DNA of 49,178 nucleotides from Nitrososphaerota archaeon (lineage in GTDB: Archaea; Thermoproteota; Nitrososphaeria; Nitrososphaerales; JAAOZN01), in contig JAAOZN010000083.1 of the NCBI GenBank assembly GCA_011605775.1, positions 1-49,178 on the forward strand, in the 5' to 3' direction. Of the stretch, positions 16,137 to 22,640 are shown one piece after another. Within the stretch, counting starts at the first letter, position 1; each line of letters opens with the position of its first letter. The notes under the pieces are model-generated. The model saw only the letters and a list, made by a program, of their open reading frames with translations. It made no database searches and was not told where the DNA came from. A program made the position numbers and the translations under genes.

Positions 16137-17966
16137 TCATTCACCCCAAAGATCTCTCGCGACATCGCTTAGACCTAGGGAGACAAGCTTCTCTTTGCTG
16201 GGTTTGCTTGTGGCAGCATCCCAGCCACGTGCTTCATAATATTGGGGTAAAAGTTCATCCAACTTAACAACCGCTCCAGCCTTTGTTGGTAGCGTTAGTA
16301 GCCTCTTTGGCAGAGTATCTTCGCTCTTGCTGCAGCCGTGCTTAACATTAAAACACTTCTTAAGATTGAATATCTTTTCACCAAGCATCATAACGTCAGC
16401 CAAAGAGAGGTTTAACCCAGTTACAGCGTTATACACTTTAAGCATATATTCATTGGAAGGGTAGCCTCGCGCATCTACAGCAAACAGGCACCAGCCTGAG
16501 GCTTGCGTAAATGCATTCCAATCCTCTACTTCCTTCACGAGTTTACCCTTGCCTTCCGTGGAGAATCTAGTTTTGAGTTCTCTGAATAGGCTTAACCCCT
16601 CTGTATGTCTTCCCCCTGTTGGTGTGCAAGCGTAATGTGCACCTACACCTTGAGCTGCTCTTGGGTCGTGCATGGCTATCTCCAACCCTTTTGAGTGTAT
16701 AGCGTATTCTTCAGCACTGCCTCCTATTTGCTTAGCAGCCCTTCTAACACCTTCTGCTAATATGTCGCCGATTCCCTTTCTTTCTCCTATCATCTCCAAT
16801 AATTGCAGCAGAGCCTCCCCCTCGCCAAACTTCAGCTTAAGACCACCTGTATCTTTCTCGCTTAAGACACCTTTTTCAAAGCACTCCATCGCAAACGCTA
16901 TCACACCTCCTGCTGAAATCGTATCTAAACCGTAGAGGTTACAGAGGTTATTTGCTTTGGCGATAACCTTAGGATCATTGACTCCGCAATTAGGACCAAA
17001 CGAGGCTACCGTCTCATATTCAGGGCCCTCAACCCCCTCCTCAACTTCATATGGCCCGTCTAGAGCTTTATTGACTCTTCTGCAGCCTATGGGGCAGGCG
17101 TAGCAAGTACGGTTCTTTAAGAGGATGGTCTCGTATCCTCCTGGGTATGCTACCATTTCAACATATGCGTCAGAAGGTCCGAAGCTTGAGCCGCTCCAAT
17201 TATAAGCTGGTACATCACCCAACTGCCAGAAGAATGCGAAAGATCCGGGTGTTCCTCCCTTCGTGAACGATACTACATTCTTGTTAGTCTTAACGTAGTT
17301 TGTTATCTCTACCACCAGCTGCTTGAGTGTTGACGGGTCTGCGACGGTCGGATTCTTACTTCCTTTAACAACGACAGCTTTAAGGTTCTTTGAGCCCATT
17401 ACAGCACCGACACCGCATCTAGCAGCCGCCCTATCTGCTTCATCATTCATTATGGCTGCGAATCTGACCATCTTCTCACCCGCTCTTCCGATGGTGCAAG
17501 CTTTTAGTTGCGGTTCTCCTAGATCGCGTTTTATCGCTCTTTCAGCTTCTCTAGCATCCATCCCCCAGTATGCTGAGGCGTCCCTCAGCTCAACCCTCCC
17601 ATTATATAGGAGTAGAAGCGTAGGTTTACGTGCTCTTCCGCTTACAACAATAACGTCATAGCCACACTTCTTTAATTCAGCTGGGAAGAAGCCGCCACCG
17701 CTAGCATCGCCGAAGTATCCAGTGAGAGGCGACTTTGTGACAACGGTGTACCTTGATGCGGTAGGTGCTACGGTACCAGACAAAGGTCCTTGTGTGAAGA
17801 TTAATCTGTTATCTGGATCTAGGGGTGCGACCCAAGCCGGCACTTCATCGTATAGTAGTCTTGCACCCAATCCTACTCCTCCCACATACTCTCTACACCA
17901 TTCAGCAGGCAGATCTTTCTCTAGAATCTTACTTGACGACAGATTGACCCACAGGATCTTACCCAT
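16137..17966 (-). CDS. Tungsten aldehyde:ferredoxin oxidoreductase
   Basis: About 609 residues of the AOR family, starting MGKILWVNLSS. The family N domain includes GGVGLGARLLYDEVP, the pterin-binding region TASRYTVVTKSPLTGYFGDASGGGF, and cluster cysteines CYACPIGC with the fourth in LKKCFN near the C terminus. It oxidises aldehydes to carboxylates with reduction of ferredoxin in the cytosol; the metal is usually tungsten. I chose ATG at 17966 over TTG at 17990: an AGGTGGG ribosome-binding site precedes the ATG and the TATA box near 18008 would start the transcript after 17990. MoeA at 24.7 kb would serve its cofactor. Confidence 0.93.
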   Translation of the reverse strand: MGKILWVNLSSSKILEKDLPAEWCREYVGGVGLGARLLYDEVPAWVAPLDPDNRLIFTQGPLSGTVAPTASRYTVVTKSPLTGYFGDASGGGFFPAELKKCGYDVIVVSGRARKPTLLLLYNGRVELRDASAYWGMDAREAERAIKRDLGEPQLKACTIGRAGEKMVRFAAIMNDEADRAAARCGVGAVMGSKNLKAVVVKGSKNPTVADPSTLKQLVVEITNYVKTNKNVVSFTKGGTPGSFAFFWQLGDVPAYNWSGSSFGPSDAYVEMVAYPGGYETILLKNRTCYACPIGCRRVNKALDGPYEVEEGVEGPEYETVASFGPNCGVNDPKVIAKANNLCNLYGLDTISAGGVIAFAMECFEKGVLSEKDTGGLKLKFGEGEALLQLLEMIGERKGIGDILAEGVRRAAKQIGGSAEEYAIHSKGLEIAMHDPRAAQGVGAHYACTPTGGRHTEGLSLFRELKTRFSTEGKGKLVKEVEDWNAFTQASGWCLFAVDARGYPSNEYMLKVYNAVTGLNLSLADVMMLGEKIFNLKKCFNVKHGCSKSEDTLPKRLLTLPTKAGAVVKLDELLPQYYEARGWDAATSKPSKEKLVSLGLSDVARDLWGE

Positions 17967-18003
17967 AAACCCACCTAACTTTGCAGCCAAGAACTATACC
18001 CAC

Positions 18004-18011
18004 AATATAAA
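18004..18011 (-). promoter_or_regulatory. TATA box of the AOR gene
   Basis: On the minus strand TTTATATT predicts a transcript start at about 17981. This lies downstream of the possible TTG start at 17990 and upstream of the ATG at 17966, so it decides the start in favour of the ATG. Confidence 0.5.
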
Positions 18012-18175
18012 CTAAAAATACGTTAGATATATTTCTTACGCTAATAACGCCCTGCCTAACTCTTACATAAGGAGCATATGGGATAAGCGGAGAACAAAGA
18101 AAGATACCCTAGTAAAGTAACAGGCTACCATCGCGCAGCTTAATTCATTCCTTACTTGGGGATTCGAGAAGAGTT

Positions 18176-18206
18176 GGTATCTTATGCTCGATACCCATAT
18201 ATAGCT
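18176..18206 (+). promoter_or_regulatory. Inverted repeat and TATA box of trehalose operon
   Basis: GGTATC (18176-18181) and GATACC (18190-18195) are exact reverse complements 8 nt apart, immediately followed by the TATA box CATATATAGC (18197-18206). A further half-site GATACCC lies at 18103-18109. Placement just upstream of the TATA box suits a regulator that touches TFB or blocks it. The remaining 265-bp spacer between AOR and the glycosyltransferase shows no gene. The GTGG-type ribosome-binding site TTAGGTGGT precedes the ATG at 18256. Confidence 0.55.
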
Positions 18207-18255
18207 TGGGAGAAGTTATTTTAGCCAACTTTGATTAGATGTTAGGTGGTAGAGG

Positions 18256-19617
18256 ATGGGTATTCTTTGCGTAGCATCCCAGACGCCGCTAATCCAGCTC
18301 ATAAACACTAACGTGGTTGGAGGCGCAGGAGTTACTGACTTCTCTACTCTTACTGAAGGTGTGGATTATAGATTCAGCCCAGGCGGCGTCAGCAGGATGC
18401 TCTACCCGCTGTTGAAGCGGATGATGCAGAGTGGTATAATAGAGGGGGTTGAGTGGATCTCTTTAAATCCCAATGCTCCACCTAAAGCATCGCTTAAAGG
18501 CATCAATCTCAGCCACGTCACCTTACCTCAAGCAAAGATTAAAGGCTATGGCGCAGTGAAAGAGGGGATTTGGCGTCTATTTCACGGTCTGTGGAAACCA
18601 GAAGTCCCTGAATTTTGGTGTGACGAGTACATCGACTACATGTTCTTGAATCGTAAGTTCAGTGAGTTGGCTTACGCTCTCCATCGTCAACTTGATTTTG
18701 ATGGCTTCTACATACACGACTTTCAGCTCTTGCCGATGGGGTCTATGCTCCCCACGGCCGAGCCGAAGATATTTAGGTGGCATATACCATTCAGAACGCA
18801 TGATCTACCTAGGAGCTGGCAGCTAGCCCTACTAAAGTACTTGAGTTACTACGATGTGGTGATCGTGAGCAGCCGAACCTACCTTGATGAGTTAAGAAGA
18901 TTGGGGTATGAAGGTGACGCTTTTCACATATACCCCTACATAGACCCTTCACAGTACACGCAGCCAACTGCGCAACAGATCCAAGAACTGCGTGATCGTC
19001 TTGGTATAAATGAGAAGGATAAAGTCTTGCTGACAGTGGCCAGATTAGATCCTATGAAGGCGCAGGATAAAGTGATTATAGCCCTTAAGAGAGTCGTCTC
19101 CAAACTCCCTAACACAAAGCTTGTGTTAGTAGGCGATGGTAGCTTTTCAAGCTCCAAACTAGGGTTATCAAAGGGTGAAAAATGGTTACAACACCTCAAA
19201 GAGTGCGCAGAAAACAAGGGGTTAAAGGGAAATGTGGTCTTCGTTGGCTATCTCCCAGAGAAGGACTTAGGGACTGCGTATGCGATGTGTGACGCCTTTA
19301 TACTACCATCGGTTAGAGAGGGCTTCGGACTCGTGGTAGTTGAAGCTTGGTTGTATAAGAAGCCAGTTATAGTCAGCTCTTACGCAGGTGTTGCTGATCT
19401 GATAGAGGACGGTGTAAATGGGCTCTTATTTGATCCTAGGAACACCAATCAGTTAGCCTCTAAAATCATTAGGGTCTTGAGCGATGAAGATCTTGCTGAG
19501 AAGCTGGGTAAAGAGGGATTCAAGACATCCACACTCTGCCACTTAGATGAGGGTATAAAGAAGGAAGCTGAAGTCCTCTCAAAATACTTAGGCGGTGTCA
19601 GATATGCTACCGTTTGA
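18256..19617 (+). CDS. GT4 glycosyltransferase, likely trehalose synthesis
   Basis: 453 residues with a GT-B fold. The N-terminal half has FSPGGVSRMLYPL and a YIHDFQLLPMGSM acceptor loop; the C-terminal half has LLTVARLDPMKAQDKVI and the donor-site pattern VREGFGLVVVEAW with the paired glutamates of family GT4. The closest recognised relatives by layout are TreT-type trehalose synthases and archaeal transferases next to trehalose genes. Because a stand-alone trehalose-6-phosphatase follows two genes later, it may make trehalose-6-phosphate in place of the missing GT20 synthase; this is inference. Strong ribosome-binding site, ATG at 18256. Confidence 0.8.
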   Translation: MGILCVASQTPLIQLINTNVVGGAGVTDFSTLTEGVDYRFSPGGVSRMLYPLLKRMMQSGIIEGVEWISLNPNAPPKASLKGINLSHVTLPQAKIKGYGAVKEGIWRLFHGLWKPEVPEFWCDEYIDYMFLNRKFSELAYALHRQLDFDGFYIHDFQLLPMGSMLPTAEPKIFRWHIPFRTHDLPRSWQLALLKYLSYYDVVIVSSRTYLDELRRLGYEGDAFHIYPYIDPSQYTQPTAQQIQELRDRLGINEKDKVLLTVARLDPMKAQDKVIIALKRVVSKLPNTKLVLVGDGSFSSSKLGLSKGEKWLQHLKECAENKGLKGNVVFVGYLPEKDLGTAYAMCDAFILPSVREGFGLVVVEAWLYKKPVIVSSYAGVADLIEDGVNGLLFDPRNTNQLASKIIRVLSDEDLAEKLGKEGFKTSTLCHLDEGIKKEAEVLSKYLGGVRYATV

Positions 19618-20359
19618 GAGCATCTACCCAATAATCTACGTAGCCATAACTCTTGCTCTAACATATATTGCAACCAAGATTGTAACCCTCTTTATTCGAG
19701 GGATCTTCAGGTCTGGGATCCCCATAATAGCGGTCCACGTTGAGAAGGTAGTGATCGTGGCGATCTGGGTCATAGGCGTGTTGATCGCGGTTCAAACAGT
19801 TGGTGTAAGAATAGATCTTATCCTTCTACTATTTGCACTAGTAGGCTTCGCGGCGATCCTAGCATTCAGAGATGTGCTGCAGAACATGGCAGCCAAATAC
19901 TTCAGCGAGCTTTACGTTCCATTTAAGCTAGGTGATGAGATCACCGTACTCAACTACACTGGTAAAGTGATTGGGGTCAACCCTACTTGCACGATCCTAC
20001 TGACCAAAGAAGGGAATATAATCAGCATCCCGAACCAGATGTTTATGAAGGAGCCGATCGTTAACTCAACGCAAGCAGCTTGGAAAGAGATAATCGTACC
20101 AATAGTTGTGCCAGCCAGCATCGACTTGGCTGAATTTGAAGAAAACGTGTTTAAGGCTTGCAATAAGCTGAAGATGTATTGGGATGAAAACTTCCCCCCT
20201 CTTCTAACAACAAAGAGGCGTGATGAGAAAGAGATACATCTAGAGCTTAGGCTTATGGTAAACGCGCCGGAGAAGAAAGAAACAGCTGCCGCCGAGATAA
20301 ACAGAAGGATACTTGAGATTCAGCAGAAGTTCAGAAGTAAAGCTCGGCAGACACCCTAA
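19604..20359 (+). CDS. MscS-type mechanosensitive channel
   Basis: About 251 residues. Three membrane helices are visible (about residues 8-30, 45-65 and 70-95), the third being the pore helix leading into LQNMAAKYFSELYVPFKLGD, the MscS signature, followed by the beta domain (GKVIGVNPTCTILLTKEGNIISIPNQMF). Such channels release solutes on hypo-osmotic shock. ATG at 19604 is chosen over GTG at 19595; it overlaps the glycosyltransferase end by 14 bp, so the two are translationally coupled. The neighbouring trehalose genes suggest it protects cells that accumulate trehalose. Confidence 0.92.
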   Translation: MLPFESIYPIIYVAITLALTYIATKIVTLFIRGIFRSGIPIIAVHVEKVVIVAIWVIGVLIAVQTVGVRIDLILLLFALVGFAAILAFRDVLQNMAAKYFSELYVPFKLGDEITVLNYTGKVIGVNPTCTILLTKEGNIISIPNQMFMKEPIVNSTQAAWKEIIVPIVVPASIDLAEFEENVFKACNKLKMYWDENFPPLLTTKRRDEKEIHLELRLMVNAPEKKETAAAEINRRILEIQQKFRSKARQTP

Positions 20360-20377
20360 CCAACAACTCGGATAACC

Positions 20378-21151
20378 TTGGCGCCCAAGCATCTTTGGGA
20401 GGAGTGGAATAAAATCATAAGTACCATAAAGTCGAGCCCCTCTCTATTCATACTCCTAGACTACGATGGCACACTCACACCTATAGTGGAGAGACCAGAA
20501 GACGCATATCTATCTCCTGAAACAAGAAACCTTCTAAAAACCTTAGCCGATAAACAAGGATACAAGGTTGCTATAGTCTCAGGTAGGACCTTAGAGGATG
20601 TTAAGAAGCGGGTAGGCTTGGAAGACCTATATTATGCAGGGAACCACGGTTTAGAGTTGAGTGGACCTGATGTAGAGTTTGTGCACCCAAGAGCTAAAAG
20701 GCTGGCTGGAAGCGTTTCAAAAGTCTATGAAGAGCTGAAGGGAGAGTTAGGTGGGTTTGAAGGAGTTATCGTTGAGGATAAGATCTTCACGGTAAGCGTA
20801 CACTACAGAGCCGCCCCAGAAGAGAAGGTAGATTTGGTTAAGCAGAAGGTGCTTGAAGTGATAAGAGGTTGGCAGCGCCTACAACTTAACTGCGGAAAGA
20901 AGGTGCTTGAAGTTAGGCCTAAGTTGGATTGGAATAAAGGAAGAGCTGCGCAGCTTCTCATCGAGAGAGTAGCACCTGAGAGCCTACCAATATACGCTGG
21001 GGACGACACATCAGACGAAGATGCCTTTCTAAAGCTCAGCAGAGGTGTGACAATCTTGGTGGCGAACACACCGATCCAAACAAGCGCAAAGTACTATCTT
21101 AGAAGCCCCGATGAGGTCAAAGAGCTTCTTAAGCAGCTAGCAGTACTGTAA
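20378..21151 (+). CDS. otsB: Trehalose-6-phosphate phosphatase
   Basis: 257 residues of the HAD superfamily, OtsB type. Motif I is DYDGT (Asp28 and Asp30), motif II lies in AIVSGRTLEDV, and motif IV is GDDTSDEDAF; the cap carries GNHGLE, typical of trehalose-6-phosphatases. It removes phosphate from trehalose-6-phosphate in the cytosol. Start is TTG at 20378, 18 bp after the channel gene. In many archaea this domain is fused to a GT20 synthase; here it is separate, and no GT20 gene is in the window. Confidence 0.93.
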   Translation: MAPKHLWEEWNKIISTIKSSPSLFILLDYDGTLTPIVERPEDAYLSPETRNLLKTLADKQGYKVAIVSGRTLEDVKKRVGLEDLYYAGNHGLELSGPDVEFVHPRAKRLAGSVSKVYEELKGELGGFEGVIVEDKIFTVSVHYRAAPEEKVDLVKQKVLEVIRGWQRLQLNCGKKVLEVRPKLDWNKGRAAQLLIERVAPESLPIYAGDDTSDEDAFLKLSRGVTILVANTPIQTSAKYYLRSPDEVKELLKQLAVL

Positions 21152-21185
21152 ATTCTTAATAGAGAGAGGCGCAGTAAATAGTTAG

Positions 21186-21353
21186 ATGATGGTACGGAGT
21201 ATCATAAAAGGGCATCAGATACTTTATGAATGCGAAGAATGCCACCTACTATATCGAGAAAAGACTTGGGCTGAAAGATGCGAAGAATTCTGCACCAAAC
21301 ACCACGCTTGCTCACTAGAGATCACCAAACACGCAGTCCGACTCGACGATTAA
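21186..21353 (+). CDS. 55-residue Cys/His-rich zinc-finger-like protein
   Basis: A small open frame starting with two ATGs (21186, 21189) and ending in TAA. The product contains YECEECHLLYREKTWAERC followed by EEFCTKHHACSLEITKHAV: two CxxC-type pairs (C16xxC19, then C32/C37 and a later C43) with nearby histidines. This looks like the short archaeal proteins of the pattern YECxxCGxxYxDxxxAxxCExWCxxHxSCN, which bind zinc but have no known function. Its coding pattern, conserved cysteines and a TATA-like TTCTTAATA about 27 nt upstream support it as real. It lies between otsB and tRNA-Glu. Confidence 0.75.
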   Translation: MMVRSIIKGHQILYECEECHLLYREKTWAERCEEFCTKHHACSLEITKHAVRLDD

Positions 21354-21381
21354 ACGAGAAACACAACCAACACCAAACCGC

Positions 21382-21392
21382 TAATATTAAAA
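21382..21392 (+). promoter_or_regulatory. TATA box of tRNA-Glu
   Basis: TAATATTAAAA lies 27-37 nt before the first base of the mature tRNA, the usual place for an archaeal tRNA promoter. Confidence 0.5.
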
Positions 21393-21418
21393 GCATAAAG
21401 ATGAATAGCCAGCTCTGA

Positions 21419-21493
21419 GCTCCGGTCGTCTAGTCCGGTCAAGGATCGCGGCCTCTCGAGCCGCAAACGCGGGTTCAAATCCCGCCCGGAGCA
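21419..21493 (+). tRNA. tRNA-Glu (anticodon CTC)
   Basis: A complete cloverleaf: acceptor stem GCTCCGG/CCGGAGC, anticodon stem GCGGC/GCCGC around the loop CTCTCGA (anticodon CTC), T stem GCGGG/CCCGC around TTCAAAT, and discriminator A at 21493. The CCA end is not encoded. I see no intron. It reads GAG codons. Confidence 0.96.
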
Positions 21494-21558
21494 TCTACCA
21501 TCCTAACCTCATACTAGCGGTTTAAAGAAGTGTGGCGGAAATTGAACCCATCCTAATC

Positions 21559-21583
21559 CTTATATATCTACGACAATGTCGTA
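21559..21583 (+). promoter_or_regulatory. Feo operon promoter with operator-like palindrome
   Basis: CTTATATATC (21559-21568) is a strong TATA box. It is followed at once by TACGACAATGTCGTA (21569-21583), a perfect 6-bp inverted repeat with a 3-bp centre, lying between TATA box and start codon. A repressor bound there would block polymerase entry. The downstream gene is a DtxR-like metal regulator heading the ferrous iron uptake operon, so autoregulation by iron is the natural inference. Confidence 0.65.
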
Positions 21584-21591
21584 AACCATGC

Positions 21592-21978
21592 ATGGTGCAC
21601 AGAGGTGTGTCAGGGTTTTCACAGGGGCAAGAGGAGTTTCTTGAGTTAGTGTATAGGTTGACCGCTTCGGGTGGTGTGGCTAGGACTAGCGATCTTGCTG
21701 AAGGGTTAAGGACTACTTTAGGTACGGTTACTAATCTTGTTGAGAGGCTTGAGCGTAAGGGGCTTGTGGTCCACCAACCCTATCGTGGAATCACTTTGAC
21801 CTCGAAGGGTAAGCGTATCGCTGCTGAGATCGTTAAGAGGCATAGATTGGTAGAGCGCTTCTTGATCGATTTCTTGATGATTCCTTCTGAGCGTGCGCAC
21901 AAATATGCTTGTAAGATGGAACATTCTTTAGATAAAGAAGTTGTAGATGCGTTGGCCAGCCTACTATCAACTACCTAA
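21592..21978 (+). CDS. DtxR/MntR-family metal-dependent repressor
   Basis: About 128 residues. An N-terminal winged helix (EEFLELVYRLTASGGVARTSDLAEGL, LGTVTNLVERLERKGLV) is followed by a dimerisation and metal-binding domain with RHRLVERFL and KYACKMEHSLDKEVVDAL, which keeps the Cys, Glu and His that bind metal in DtxR. It has no C-terminal SH3/FeoA domain. I chose the ATG at 21592 over the upstream start at 21532, since the latter would place the TATA box and palindrome inside the gene. It heads the feo operon and probably represses it when iron or manganese is bound. Confidence 0.85.
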   Translation: MVHRGVSGFSQGQEEFLELVYRLTASGGVARTSDLAEGLRTTLGTVTNLVERLERKGLVVHQPYRGITLTSKGKRIAAEIVKRHRLVERFLIDFLMIPSERAHKYACKMEHSLDKEVVDALASLLSTT

Positions 21979-21995
21979 ACCGTAGGGTGAGCGCT

Positions 21996-22640
21996 ATGCC
22001 TAGTGGTGGCGAGCTTGTAGAGTTGCTTGAAATCGTGGCTTCACTGGATCGCGAAAGGAGGGGTGCTTCTTTGAGCGAAATCGCTAGCAGATTGGGCTTG
22101 TCCGCCGATAAGACGCTGGAAAAGCTAAAGGATTGCGTGGAGCTTGGATTCATCGAGCAGCATAACTCTCTCTTTACAGTCACCCAAAAGGGTGTTAAGG
22201 AGATCCTTGCACATAGGGCTGAGTACCTTCACGATCACCTCGTGCATAGGGGTGGAGGTAGATTATCGAGGCTGCTTGAGCGGTTGACAAGAGGGGCGAA
22301 AGAAGAGGTTACTCAGCACCTCTCCACCAGACACGGCTTAGATAAAGAGACTTCAGACGCCCTTCGCCAAAGCCTTCTAGAGTTTAAAGGTCAAGTTGAA
22401 GAAGTTGTGCCTTTAACTGAGTTGAAGCGTGGTGAAGTCGGGGAGGTTGCGTTTGTAGTCGCTGGTAGAGGGTTACTCGCTAGGCTTGCGGCTATGGGCA
22501 TCGTCCCAAAGGTGAAGGTTACCGTTGTCAGAGTAGCACCCCTACATGGACCGATAGAGGTTTCTTTGAGAGGTGTCTCGATAATACTAGGTTATGGTGT
22601 TGCTTCAAAGATCTATGTGAGGCGCGGCTCAAGTGCTTAA
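21996..22640 (+). CDS. Winged-helix protein with FeoA domain
   Basis: About 214 residues. The first ~65 residues form a winged helix (GASLSEIASRLGLSADKTLEKL); the middle (about 75-130) resembles a DtxR dimerisation region but lacks the clear Cys/Glu/His metal set; the last ~75 residues are a FeoA-type SH3 domain (LKRGEVGEVAFVVAGRGLLARLAAMGI, LRGVSIILGYGVASKIYV). It may act as the FeoA partner of FeoB, as a second regulator, or both. ATG at 21996, preceded by GGGTGA, is preferred over GTG at 21987. It overlaps feoB by 8 bp. Confidence 0.85.
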   Translation: MPSGGELVELLEIVASLDRERRGASLSEIASRLGLSADKTLEKLKDCVELGFIEQHNSLFTVTQKGVKEILAHRAEYLHDHLVHRGGGRLSRLLERLTRGAKEEVTQHLSTRHGLDKETSDALRQSLLEFKGQVEEVVPLTELKRGEVGEVAFVVAGRGLLARLAAMGIVPKVKVTVVRVAPLHGPIEVSLRGVSIILGYGVASKIYVRRGSSA

